Assembly: GCA_964577205.1 (NCBI GenBank)
Contig: CAZNYG010000027.1
Location: 1 to 26,709, forward strand
Origin: CAZNYG01 sp964577205
GTDB lineage: Bacteria > Elusimicrobiota > Endomicrobiia > Endomicrobiales > CAIRNS01
DNA: 26,709 nucleotides
Direction of reading: 5' to 3'
Shown piece after piece: positions 6,621 through 14,286 of this stretch. Within the stretch, counting starts at the first letter, position 1; each line of letters begins with the position of its first letter. The notes under the pieces were generated by a model, which was not told the DNA's origin, ran no database searches, and saw only the letters and a list, made by a program, of their open reading frames with translations. Made by a program: the position numbers and the translations under genes.

Positions 6621-8276
6621 TTAAGGCTCCATTTCTGTTTTCATCCTGCAGTTCATCGTATATTTCCGTTCGTTTTCCGGTACCCACCATTTGGGGAAAT
6701 TGTAGCTGAGGCCGGCGGGGGCCAGGGCGATGCCATGTATTCGTTTGTGCACTACCGCGAGCGTTTCCGGGTAATAGAGGAACACGCAGGGCAGGTCTTC
6801 GGCCATGATGCGGTGTATGGCGTGATAAGTCTCGGCACGTTTCTTCTGGTCGAAAGTGCGGCGGCCTTCCAGGAGCAGGCGGTCTACTTCGGGGTTCTTG
6901 TATGAAATGAAATTAAACTGGCCTTCCGCGGTCTGGCCGGAATGCCAGAGCGCGTACTGGTCCGGATCGCGCGCGAGCGACCAGCCCATGATGATGGCTT
7001 CAAAATTCCTTTTGTCGATGAACTGGTGGATGAACGTGCTCCACTCGATGATCCGGACGTTCACCCTGATGCCGAGCTTTTTCAGCTGCGCCTGAATGAT
7101 CTCCGCCGACAGGGCGCGCATCTTGTTGCCCTGGTTGGTGATGATCGTGAACTCGAGCGGCCTTCCCCCTTTGTCCAGCCATCCGTCGCCGTTGGTATCT
7201 TTCCAGCCCAGTTCGGACAGCAGGGCCCTGGCCCTGGACGGATCGTGCGGGTAGTCGGGCGCCGCAGGGTCGAAAGCCCAGGACTGCGGCGGGAACGGGC
7301 CGTTTGCCGCGCGCCCCATGCCGAGAAGCACTCCGTCTATGATCTCACGTTTGTCGATCGCATACGCCATGGCCTGGCGGAAACGGCGGTCGTTGAACGG
7401 TTCGCGTGCGAGGTTGAAGCCGAAATAGGTGAACGCGAACGCGGGATACCGGTACTTTTCGTAATGCCCGAAGAACTCGGGATAGGCTTTCCACTGGTCC
7501 GGGGTCAGGCCCATCTCGTCGATGGACTGTTTGCGCAGCTCGAGGAACTGGACGGCCTGATCGGGGATGATGCGGTAGACGTAACGGCAGAGGTACGGCA
7601 TGCCCTCGAAATAGGACGGATTCGCGTCGAGGACGATCTTTTCGTCGGCCTTCCATTCGACGAAACGGAACGGCCCCGTGCCGACCGGGTGGCGGTTGGC
7701 GGGATGGTTGTTGAAATCGCCACGGGAAAAAATGTGCCGTGGAAGGATAGGCATGCCCCAGGATTCAAGGGCCGGCGCGAACGGTTCCCGGTAGGTGACC
7801 CGGATCGTGTGTGGATCGACAACGGTAAAATCCTTTACCAGGAGATAATCCGCCCCATAGGCGGTTTTTACCGAAGGGTCGATGAGCTTTTCGTAGGTGA
7901 AACGGACGTCGTCGGCGGTGAAGGGCCGCCCGTCCTGCCAGCGGACGTTTTTCCTGAGATGGAACGTGAAGGACATCCCGTCCGGGGATATGTCCCACTT
8001 TTCCGCGAGGTCGCCGGCCAGATGAATGTCTTTATCGTATTTCACCAGCCCGTTATAGACGAGGCTGACGATGTCCTGCGAGGCGCTGTCCGAAGAAAGG
8101 ATCGGGTTCAGATACGTCGCGTCCCCGATGGAGGAAGCGACGTACATGTCGCCATGGACGGGCGTGGTGGAGGTGGAAACCGGAGATGATGTATGAGGAA
8201 CTGAACGTCCGCATCCCGGGATGATGCCCGGGATGCTCAGAAAGAACGGGATGAAAAACAGGCATGATGAGTTCAT
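6621..8276 (-). CDS. Family 5 peptide-binding lipoprotein of ABC transporter
   Basis: Exported solute-binding protein of 551 residues that delivers peptides to the permease pair. It starts with a short hydrophobic leader, MNSSCLFFIPFFLSIPGIIP, followed by GCG, which reads as a lipobox, so the mature protein is probably lipid-anchored. A Ser/Thr-rich linker precedes the domain. The family 5 pattern is clear: DIVSLVYNGLVKYD, LAEKWDISPDGMSFTFHLRK, VRWQDGRPFTADDVRFTYEK, GTGPFRFVEWK, and FRQAMAYAIDKREIIDGVLL. Length is normal. I chose the ATG at 8276; upstream codons of the same frame come from repeat DNA. No good Shine-Dalgarno is seen, and the 115 bp upstream are repeats. Nickel or opine ligands cannot be excluded. 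Confidence 0.93.
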   Translation of the reverse strand: MNSSCLFFIPFFLSIPGIIPGCGRSVPHTSSPVSTSTTPVHGDMYVASSIGDATYLNPILSSDSASQDIVSLVYNGLVKYDKDIHLAGDLAEKWDISPDGMSFTFHLRKNVRWQDGRPFTADDVRFTYEKLIDPSVKTAYGADYLLVKDFTVVDPHTIRVTYREPFAPALESWGMPILPRHIFSRGDFNNHPANRHPVGTGPFRFVEWKADEKIVLDANPSYFEGMPYLCRYVYRIIPDQAVQFLELRKQSIDEMGLTPDQWKAYPEFFGHYEKYRYPAFAFTYFGFNLAREPFNDRRFRQAMAYAIDKREIIDGVLLGMGRAANGPFPPQSWAFDPAAPDYPHDPSRARALLSELGWKDTNGDGWLDKGGRPLEFTIITNQGNKMRALSAEIIQAQLKKLGIRVNVRIIEWSTFIHQFIDKRNFEAIIMGWSLARDPDQYALWHSGQTAEGQFNFISYKNPEVDRLLLEGRRTFDQKKRAETYHAIHRIMAEDLPCVFLYYPETLAVVHKRIHGIALAPAGLSYNFPKWWVPENERKYTMNCRMKTEMEP

Positions 8277-8288
8277 CAGAAAAATGGC

Positions 8289-8355
8289 GTTCTCGAGTTC
8301 TTGTGTTCTCGAGTTATTGTTTATTGTTCTGGCAGGCGCCGGCTTTAGCCCGTGC
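8289..8355. repeat. 8-bp word array (GTTCTCGA) plus GGCTTTAGCC palindrome
   Basis: Units start exactly every 8 bp at 8289, 8297, 8305 and 8313: GTTCTCGA, GTTCTTGT, GTTCTCGA again, then GTTATTGT. A GGCGTTC start is shared with other arrays. Next to it, GCGCCGGCT (8336-8344) and AGCCCGTGC (8347-8355) form an imperfect copy of the GGCTTTAGCC palindrome. Together they fill most of the gap upstream of the peptide-binding protein gene. Confidence 0.75.
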
Positions 8356-8391
8356 TGCTGGTCTGCGAATCTGCCAGTCCGCACGTCGCCC

Positions 8392-9690
8392 TTATTTCTC
8401 CGGCACTATCTCTACCGTCGTGTAATTGCCGGTAAACAGCTGTTTCGCGGCATTCTGTATGTCTTCCGGCGTTACCGCCATAAGTTGTTCGAGATACTGC
8501 TGGTCGTAGGCGTAGCCTTTTCCCATCACTTCCCACCATCCGAGGTACCATGCCTGCCTGTGTATGGGCTGGTGGTCCAGCAGATAGACGCCGCGGATAA
8601 AGTTCCTGGTGTCTTCCAGTTCCTTTTGGGGGACCGGGGTGACGGTAAGGTCGGTCAGTATCTCGTTAATGCGTTTTTTGGCAAGTTCAACATTGCGTTT
8701 TTCGAGGCCGAGATATATGGTGAACCTGCTCGCCTTGCGCTGGGTCGGGAATGATGAGTTGACGTCGTATGCCAGGCTGAGCTTTTCCCGGAGTTCGGTG
8801 AAAAGCCTTCCTGTCATGCGGCTGCCGAGCAGGGCATTGATGATCTTGAGCGTTGTGAAATCCCGCCCGCCGATAGCCGGCGCGGGAAGCCCCATGATGA
8901 CATAAGCCTGCTGGAACTTTACCGAAGTTTTTACGACCTTTTCCGCTTTGGGGCTGGCCGGATCGGGATACCGCGTGAACGCCTCTCCAGCGGTTATGGC
9001 GCTGAAGTATTTCACCGCTTCCTTCCGGACAGCATCCTCCGGGACATTGCCGATGACGGCCATCAGCATGTTCTTCGCGGTATAATGATCGCGATGCCAG
9101 GCGACAATATCGGCGCGGGTCGTCTTTGTGATGGTTCCCGGTTTTCCCGCCTCAGGCCATGCATAGGGATGGGTGCCGTAGAACACTTCATAGAACCGGT
9201 CGCTCGCCACCTGCGACAAATGGTCTTTGCGGCTGCGCAGGCCGGCGAGTATGTTTGCGCGTTCCTTCTCGATTTCATTTTCGGAGAACGCGGGATTGAT
9301 TATGATATCCGACAATATCTCCATGGCTTTCGGGAAACTCGTGTTCATCAGAGAGAGGCCCAGGCTGCAGTAATCATGTTCCACGTCGGACGTGATGCTC
9401 GCGCCGATGTCCTCGATTTCCTGAGATAATTTTTCAGCGTCCCTTGATTTGGTTCCCTGGAACATGAGCGTCTGCGTGAAGTTGGCAAGCCCTGCCTGGG
9501 AAGGCTGTTCGAGAAGGGAACTGCCGCGCAGGAATAGCTGAACCGTCACCAGAGGGTGATCGGAAGTCTGTTTATGAATGATGGTTAAACCGTTGGGCAG
9601 GGTGAATGAATTCAAGGAGCCCCCTTTCGCGTTGACCGTCAAAGGAAGAAACATCATAATGGCGGCGATAGTGATCGATTGTAGAAGCAT
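8392..9690 (-). CDS. M16-family peptidase homologue lacking the zinc motif
   Basis: Predicted exported protein of 432 residues with a signal peptide, MLLQSITIAAIMMFLPLTVNA, then two M16 halves. Where active M16 enzymes have HxxEH this protein has NFTQT at residues 70-74 (LANFTQTLMFQGT), so all three zinc-site residues are gone. The fold is otherwise kept: LPNGLTIIHK, a glutamate-rich EIEKERANILAGLRSRKD, and a C-terminal half with GSRMTGRLFTELREKLSLAYD. Many bacterial M16B enzymes work as a heterodimer of one zinc-bearing and one inactive subunit; the neighbour at 9779-11089 has the intact motif, so this is probably its partner. The ATG at 9690 starts the signal peptide; no strong Shine-Dalgarno is seen. 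Substrate unknown. Confidence 0.9.
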   Translation of the reverse strand: MLLQSITIAAIMMFLPLTVNAKGGSLNSFTLPNGLTIIHKQTSDHPLVTVQLFLRGSSLLEQPSQAGLANFTQTLMFQGTKSRDAEKLSQEIEDIGASITSDVEHDYCSLGLSLMNTSFPKAMEILSDIIINPAFSENEIEKERANILAGLRSRKDHLSQVASDRFYEVFYGTHPYAWPEAGKPGTITKTTRADIVAWHRDHYTAKNMLMAVIGNVPEDAVRKEAVKYFSAITAGEAFTRYPDPASPKAEKVVKTSVKFQQAYVIMGLPAPAIGGRDFTTLKIINALLGSRMTGRLFTELREKLSLAYDVNSSFPTQRKASRFTIYLGLEKRNVELAKKRINEILTDLTVTPVPQKELEDTRNFIRGVYLLDHQPIHRQAWYLGWWEVMGKGYAYDQQYLEQLMAVTPEDIQNAAKQLFTGNYTTVEIVPEK

Positions 9691-9699
9691 TGATTTGTC

Positions 9700-9769
9700 A
9701 GACGATGGATGCTGGACACAAGACACAAGACACAAGACCAATGACACAGGATTCAAGGCATCGGAAGCT
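9700..9769. repeat. Ten-unit heptamer array (RGACACA)
   Basis: Reading the plus strand from 9700, consecutive 7-bp units fit RGAYACA with varying mismatches. The best copies are GGACACA (9714-9720), AGACACA (9721-9727 and 9728-9734) and TGACACA (9742-9748). Degenerate units extend to 9769. The array fills nearly the whole gap between the stop of the active M16 gene and the start of its inactive partner. Confidence 0.85.
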
Positions 9770-9778
9770 GAACGAACG

Positions 9779-11089
9779 TCATTGTTTCGATTTGGCTGCC
9801 GGCAGAAGCAGGGCCTCAGAAAGCTGCTGTTTCTCGAAGTACGCGTCGAGGAAACGCTGGACGTCCCGGGCGGTGACTTTCTCTATACCCTGCACGTACG
9901 CGTCGATCATGCCGGGATTGCCCTGCAGATGCCAGTACCCCAGCGCCGCGCCCTGGTCGTGGAAAGTCTCCAGCCCGAAGAACCACTGGGCTTTTTCAAT
10001 TTCTTTGGCGCGTTTCAGTTCCGCGGGATCGGGCCCTTCACGGCGGAGCAGTTCGATCTCATCGGTGATTCCCTTAAGGACTTCCTTTTCTTTTTCCGGC
10101 GGAAAGACGGCGGATATCGCCAGGATGCCGCTTCCCCTCTGCGACCAGAAGGACGATCCGATGGAATACACCAGCTGCCGCGACTCGCGGAGCTTCTGGT
10201 ACAGGCGCGACGATTTCGCCCCGCCGAGAATGACGGCGGTGATGTCGGCGGCGAACTGATCGCCGGACTGCAGGTCCGGCCCGACAAGCCCCCCCATCCA
10301 GTAGGCGTTTTCAACGTCCCTGTCCACTTTGAATGAAACTGCCGCGTGGAGAGGTTCCATCAGGTTCGGCTGCGTCGGTACGGGCGATCCCTTTTCAACG
10401 CCGAAGGTATCCCTGACAAGCGCCAGCGCCTCGGCGGTCTTTACGTCGCCGGTAATGGTCACTATCATGTTGCCGGGGACATAATACCGGTGGTAATGCT
10501 CCAGTATGCGTTCGCGGGTGACGGTGCGTATGACCTCGTCGGATCCGATTATGCTGTGGCGGTACGGGGTCGTCGGGAAAAGGGACTGGTTGAAGTGGTC
10601 GTACAGCGTCGCGCCCGGATTGTCTTTGTGGCGGCGGATCTCTTCTATGACGACCGGACGTTCGCGGTCGATGTCCTCCGCCGGGAAGGCAGCGTGGAAC
10701 GAGGCGTCCGCCAGAAGCCGGATCGTGTCTTTGTAGGCGCCGCTCTGGATGTCGATGTGGTACTGCGTATACTCTTTCGATGTGGCCGCGTTGATGATAC
10801 CGCCCTGGGTTTCCACCAGGCGGCTCATCGTGTCGCCGGGATACTTATCCGATCCCTTGAACAGCAGGTGTTCAATGAAATGGGAAAGCCCCCGGGTATC
10901 GTCGGCTTCGTTGACCGAGCCGGCTTTGACCCACACCTGGACGGAGACTACCGGCTGCGCATGGTTTTCCTTTATGAGAACGGTTGATCCGTTATCGAGC
11001 TGCACCTTGGTGACTCCTTTCGCGCGCGAGGCTTCTGCAGGCGCGATGGAAAGAATTGCCGCGAAAAAAACGAACAGTAAACGTTTCAT
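9779..11089 (-). CDS. M16-family zinc metallopeptidase, catalytic subunit
   Basis: Predicted periplasmic or exported zinc peptidase of 436 residues. The signal peptide is MKRLLFVFFAAILSIAPAEA. The inverted zinc motif HFIEH is at residues 70-74 (H70 and H74 ligands, E73 catalytic), and the distal glutamate ligand is in RPVVIEEIRRHKDNPG near residue 150, about 76 residues later as expected. The second half contains GGAKSSRLYQKLRESRQLVY and SFWSQRGSGILAIS. It lies 14 bp after nnrE and is followed by the inactive homologue, in a probable operon. Relatives include processing peptidases and peptide-clearing enzymes. The peptide ABC importer encoded next could take up the products, which is inference. 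Confidence 0.93.
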   Translation of the reverse strand: MKRLLFVFFAAILSIAPAEASRAKGVTKVQLDNGSTVLIKENHAQPVVSVQVWVKAGSVNEADDTRGLSHFIEHLLFKGSDKYPGDTMSRLVETQGGIINAATSKEYTQYHIDIQSGAYKDTIRLLADASFHAAFPAEDIDRERPVVIEEIRRHKDNPGATLYDHFNQSLFPTTPYRHSIIGSDEVIRTVTRERILEHYHRYYVPGNMIVTITGDVKTAEALALVRDTFGVEKGSPVPTQPNLMEPLHAAVSFKVDRDVENAYWMGGLVGPDLQSGDQFAADITAVILGGAKSSRLYQKLRESRQLVYSIGSSFWSQRGSGILAISAVFPPEKEKEVLKGITDEIELLRREGPDPAELKRAKEIEKAQWFFGLETFHDQGAALGYWHLQGNPGMIDAYVQGIEKVTARDVQRFLDAYFEKQQLSEALLLPAAKSKQ

Positions 11090-11103
11090 GGTTCTCTTAT
11101 CGG

Positions 11104-11754
11104 TTACGGCATCCGGCGCGGGAATCCGATGTCCGCGATGACCATCTTGCCCACATAGGCGGCCGCGCAGCTTTTTACCATGCCTGTTTTGGGCAGCGCC
11201 ATGGTGACCGTTATTTCGGCTTTTACGGCGGTTCCTCGTGGTATTCCCGTATCCGCATCGAGCCCCGACGGTATGTCAACCGCTATGACGGGAATACCCG
11301 ACGCGTTGAGCTGGATGACCGCCTCGGCATGCAAGCCGGAAACATCAGTGTTCAACCCCGTGCCAAGCAGGGCGTCGATCGCCAGTGAATAAGCGTTTAA
11401 GGGAATTGACGGGCTGAAACGTTCCGTCGGGATCCCAATTTTTTCGACTATATGCCAGTTTATCAGAGTGTCGCCGCGGTACGACGAGGGTTCCTTAAAA
11501 AGGAATACCGACACGGGATAGCCGCGGTTCCAAAGGTAACGCGCTGCCACAAGCCCGTCGCCGCCGTTGTTGCCCGGTCCGCACAGGATCGCGATCTTCG
11601 ACGATGCTTCCGGCATCCGGATCATCGCGGTTTCAGCCACAGCGCGTCCGGCGTTCTCCATCAGGATCAGGCCCGGGATACCGAACTCTGCCTGCGCGCG
11701 CAGGTCCAGGGCCCGCATTTCCTTAGCGGAGACCGTCGCGGGATGGTCATTCAT
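11104..11754 (-). CDS. nnrE: NAD(P)H-hydrate epimerase
   Basis: Cytoplasmic metabolite-repair enzyme of 216 residues that interconverts the R and S forms of hydrated NADH or NADPH. The YjeF N-terminal signature is CGPGNNGGDG at residues 58-67, preceded by GIPGLILMENAGRAVAE and followed by AIDALLGTGLNTDVSG and VIAVDIPSGLDADTG. Only the epimerase domain is present; the ADP-dependent dehydratase (NnrD) that is fused in many bacteria is absent and is not elsewhere in the window. The ATG at 11754 overlaps the end of the upstream membrane-protein gene by 8 bp, and the catalytic M16 gene starts 14 bp downstream, so all are probably co-transcribed. Confidence 0.92.
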   Translation of the reverse strand: MNDHPATVSAKEMRALDLRAQAEFGIPGLILMENAGRAVAETAMIRMPEASSKIAILCGPGNNGGDGLVAARYLWNRGYPVSVFLFKEPSSYRGDTLINWHIVEKIGIPTERFSPSIPLNAYSLAIDALLGTGLNTDVSGLHAEAVIQLNASGIPVIAVDIPSGLDADTGIPRGTAVKAEITVTMALPKTGMVKSCAAAYVGKMVIADIGFPRRMP

Positions 11755-12100
11755 CGGGTGTTTCCGGGGCCGGCATGAGTGAACGGGCGATCTTGAAGGC
11801 ATCGATCAGCGCGTATGTCCACAGGGCGGCAAGGACGACATCGTGGTACAGAAAGGCATTCGGATGCTCTCTGGCGAATTCCTGGTAGATAAGGTTAAAG
11901 GGCTGCTGCCGCAATGCCGCGAGCCCGACCTCCCTGCCGATCTGCCAGACCAGGATAAGGGCGAACGCGAACGTGCCTCCGATAAGCAGAAGACCCTGCT
12001 TGAACCTGCGCAGGTACAGATGCCCCGCGCCGGGCCCCAGGAATATGGTCAATAAGATCGAAATGATGATTTTGAACACATGAACACCTTTCAAGGACAT
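11747..12100 (-). CDS. Small membrane protein, TM2/DUF5683-like
   Basis: Predicted inner-membrane protein of about 117 residues with two or three helices. The segment FLGPGAGHLYLRRFKQGLLLIGGTF resembles the glycine-hairpin of TM2/DUF5683-type proteins, followed by a loop and a last helix, VVLAALWTYALIDAFKIARS. Function unknown. The start is uncertain. The ATG at 12100 sits only 6 nt downstream of a TATAAT box, which would make it leaderless. A GTG at 12079 (MFKIIISILL) has AGGTG 5 nt upstream and may be the real start. It overlaps nnrE by 8 bp. The gene is real by its hydrophobic pattern and its tight coupling, but nothing indicates a specific role. Confidence 0.7.
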   Translation of the reverse strand: MSLKGVHVFKIIISILLTIFLGPGAGHLYLRRFKQGLLLIGGTFAFALILVWQIGREVGLAALRQQPFNLIYQEFAREHPNAFLYHDVVLAALWTYALIDAFKIARSLMPAPETPDE

Positions 12101-12106
12101 CAGCTG

Positions 12107-12115
12107 ATTATACCA
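12107..12115 (-). promoter_or_regulatory. Extended -10 promoter element
   Basis: Minus-strand TGGTATAAT is a perfect extended -10 (TGnTATAAT). No clear -35 box is seen at normal spacing. Transcription would start near 12100 and serve the small membrane protein, nnrE and the M16 pair. Confidence 0.5.
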
Positions 12116-12143
12116 TAAAAACAACAGGCAATGCTGTTTCGTA

Positions 12144-12163
12144 GGGGCTGCTTTAGCCGCCCC
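12144..12163. repeat. GGCTTTAGCC-type palindrome
   Basis: GGGGCTGCT (12144-12152) pairs with AGCCGCCCC (12155-12163) in 8 of 9 positions with a TT loop. It is one of seven related elements. The rest of the gap between the MEMO gene and the membrane-protein gene (12116-12333) shows no gene or further structure that I can support. Confidence 0.75.
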
Positions 12164-12333
12164 TGCTGAGGTGCTTCCATAGGCCATAGACAGGGAATTC
12201 CATTCCTTTCAAATTGAACGACTGACGGACAATAACAACCCTCATGTTGCAGAGTTACAACGTGAAAGCTGACACATGAACTTTGATGCCATGGAACACT
12301 CAATAACAGCTAAGGTATCGTGCGCAGGACCAG

Positions 12334-13134
12334 TTAATAAATGATCATTCCCGCGTAAGCGACGACCTGCTCGAAATCTCCCGTTATTTCACCCGAATTG
12401 GTATAGGTGACCAGCGTGCCTTTTGTCGCCCCCAGATCTTTAGCGGCCCACATCATGACTGCCGCCGGCCCAGAGCCGCACATGGATATCTCATTTTCCC
12501 TTACCACCGCGAGCAGCCCTTCAGGATCGAGGGATTCGATCCTGTCCAGGGCAAGCCGGTCGGCGCGCTCGGCCATTGCGGCCGGGATGTAATGGCTCAT
12601 GTCGCTGGATGCTATGATGGTAACGCTTTCGGCGAGTTTATTTTCCCTGACGACCCGTCCGATGGCTTCCCCCAGCGCGTGACAGGTTTCAGGGATGTAA
12701 TCCGCGAGGCAAATGGCAACGATGCCCGCGCCGGGACTGGCCATTTTTATGAAAGGCATCTGCACTTCCAGAGAATGCTCTTCCCTGTGCGCTGTCGTGT
12801 CCAGTTCCGCGTAAGGGCACTGTTCAACGATCGCCCGGGAGATCTCTTCGTTGACGGCAAGAGGGCCAAGCGGCGTTTCCCATTCCCCTTCGGGGTACAC
12901 GCTGACCGGAGCTCCGGCCGCGCGATGGTTGGGTCCGATACAGATATAAAGGGACGCGGGAGACATCCGGGCGTATACCTGACCCGCGTTGTTCCCGGAG
13001 TATATCCAGCCGGCGTGGGGACAGACAGCGCCGACAGCCCGTATCTTCTTTTTAGGAGGTTTTCCGAGGAAGGAATGCAATTCCGCCTTGTCGGTCGGAT
13101 ACCAGCTTCCCGCGTGTATGCTGTGCCGTATCAT
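12334..13134 (-). CDS. amrB: MEMO1-family protein (AmmeMemoRadiSam protein B)
   Basis: Cytoplasmic protein of 266 residues in the MEMO1 family, related to class III extradiol dioxygenases. Candidate metal-site residues are visible: H40 in VCPHAGWIYSG, a histidine in CIGPNHRAAG, a histidine in EHSLEVQMPF, SSDMSHY, and the cysteine in SMCGSGPAAVMMW. The start at 13134 has GGGAGGG about 4 nt upstream, and the N-terminus IRHSIHAGSWYP matches the family. In many prokaryotes it is encoded with an AMMECR1 protein and a radical SAM enzyme; here a PflX-type radical SAM gene lies 72 bp upstream, but no AMMECR1 gene is in the window. Biochemical function is not settled; iron-dependent redox chemistry has been proposed for human MEMO1. 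Confidence 0.9.
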   Translation of the reverse strand: MIRHSIHAGSWYPTDKAELHSFLGKPPKKKIRAVGAVCPHAGWIYSGNNAGQVYARMSPASLYICIGPNHRAAGAPVSVYPEGEWETPLGPLAVNEEISRAIVEQCPYAELDTTAHREEHSLEVQMPFIKMASPGAGIVAICLADYIPETCHALGEAIGRVVRENKLAESVTIIASSDMSHYIPAAMAERADRLALDRIESLDPEGLLAVVRENEISMCGSGPAAVMMWAAKDLGATKGTLVTYTNSGEITGDFEQVVAYAGMIIY

Positions 13135-13181
13135 AAAGCCCTCCCTGGTAATGGATGCGCTTTTTTCGTTTGTTGAATGAT

Positions 13182-13208
13182 TTGCATTCTTCAATTTGCA
13201 TTGTTATT
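13182..13208. repeat. Short word tract after the PflX stop codon
   Basis: TTGCATT occurs at 13182-13188 and 13196-13202, exactly 14 bp (two 7-bp steps) apart, and GTTATT (13203-13208) touches the stop codon. It fits the pattern of word tracts that start at a stop codon, but with only two clear units it is the weakest case. Confidence 0.45.
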
Positions 13209-14079
13209 AAAGTTCCTGCCGCCATCCGTTCTCAAGGCCGAGCAGTTCAAGGAACTTCAGTACCTGCTCGTATTCTTCCCGATTCAGGGGACGAGAGAGT
13301 TCAGGATGTTTGAAAGCCCGGTGAGCGGGGTGGTACTGAGCCATGAGGCTTATGTACGTATCGGGCGAGATATCGTTCTTTATGAATGTGAGCACATCCC
13401 GGGTACCTGCAAGATCGTTTGGAAGCACCAGATGGCGGATCAGAAGGCCTTTGCGGGCTATGCCGTCGCTGTTTATGGATAAAGTCCCCACCTGCCGGTA
13501 CATCTCCTTAAGGGCCGCCTGGTTCGCCGCGCGGTAATTTCCCGCGTTCGAGAACTTTTCGGCGTGCGCGTCGTCGAAATATTTGGCATCGGGCATATAA
13601 ATATCGATGAACCCTTCAAGGAGACGAAGCGTTTCCACTGCCTCATATCCTCCTGAATTGTAGACGATCGGTACGGACAGCCCCTTGTTCCGGGCGATCA
13701 GCAGGGCTTCCGCAATTTGCGGCGCCACGTGCGTCGGCGTGACGAGGTTAATGTTGTGGACGCCCTTTTCCTGGAGTCCGAGCATCATGGCGGCCAGTTT
13801 ATCGACGGTACAGACGTTGCCGTTGTTCAGCTGGCTGATCGGATAGTTCTGGCAGAACACGCAGTTAAGGTTGCAGTTGGTAAAGAATATGGCGCCCGAC
13901 CCGGCAAAGCCGGAGATGGGCGGCTCTTCGCCGGAATGAACGTTGCAGCTGGCGACGGAAAACTCCCGCCCTGTCCGGCAGCGCCCGCCCGATTTCTCGA
14001 ACCGGTTGACGCCGCAGTGATGCGGGCACAGCACGCAAGGGTTCATGCGGCGATATAGCGCGTTTACGGCGGTGGACAT
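13207..14079 (-). CDS. PflX-type radical SAM protein (COG1313)
   Basis: Radical SAM enzyme of 290 residues related to pyruvate formate-lyase activases. The SAM cluster motif CNLNCVFC gives C69, C73 and C76. An N-terminal cysteine set, C15, C18 and C22 (CVLCPHHC) with C34 (GRC), suggests a second metal or Fe-S site. GEEPPISGFAGSGAIFFTNC and CQNYPISQ are typical of COG1313 rather than of the COG1180 enzyme usually paired with MEMO. The start is uncertain: the ATG at 14079 fits the family N-terminus, but no Shine-Dalgarno precedes it, and the same frame is open to 14190, next to the tRNA. It probably shares a transcript with the tRNA and the MEMO gene. The substrate is unknown. Confidence 0.85.
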   Translation of the reverse strand: MSTAVNALYRRMNPCVLCPHHCGVNRFEKSGGRCRTGREFSVASCNVHSGEEPPISGFAGSGAIFFTNCNLNCVFCQNYPISQLNNGNVCTVDKLAAMMLGLQEKGVHNINLVTPTHVAPQIAEALLIARNKGLSVPIVYNSGGYEAVETLRLLEGFIDIYMPDAKYFDDAHAEKFSNAGNYRAANQAALKEMYRQVGTLSINSDGIARKGLLIRHLVLPNDLAGTRDVLTFIKNDISPDTYISLMAQYHPAHRAFKHPELSRPLNREEYEQVLKFLELLGLENGWRQEL

Positions 14080-14196
14080 GGAGTAATGTATACTGCTTTT
14101 GAGTGAATCGGTGGGAAGCATCACGAGCATGTCTCCCGCGGACGCGGCGGCCTTCAGCGTGACCGGTTTTGGAAGATAGGTAGAAAGCAAAACATA

Positions 14197-14269
14197 CGCG
14201 CCCGACAGGACTTGAACCTGTACAACCGGCTTCGGAGGCCAGTACTCTATCCAATTGAGCTACGGGCGC
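14197..14269 (-). tRNA. tRNA-Arg(CCG)
   Basis: A complete 73-nt cloverleaf. The acceptor stem is GCGCCCG with CGGGCGC; the D-stem is GCTC with GAGT. The anticodon stem CTGGC/GCCGG encloses the loop CTCCGAA, giving anticodon CCG, which reads the arginine codon CGG. The T-stem ACAGG/CCTGT encloses TTCAAGT. The discriminator is G, and CCA is not encoded, so it must be added. The PflX gene follows directly. Confidence 0.97.
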
Positions 14270-14286
14270 AAGCTTATAATTTGATA

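Noticed and set aside
6942..8189. Plus-strand open frame of about 415 codons opposite the peptide-binding protein gene
   Set aside because: It lies entirely antisense to a well-supported gene, has no recognisable domain, and long antisense frames are expected from GC-rich third positions.
9700..9769. CRISPR array in the heptamer tract
   Set aside because: Units are 7 bp with no spacers; CRISPR needs repeats of about 23-47 bp and unique spacers of similar length, and there are no cas genes.
12100..12303. Minus-strand open frame of 67 codons in the gap before the small membrane protein
   Set aside because: It consists partly of a GGCTTTAGCC palindrome and has no family resemblance; treated as non-coding gap.
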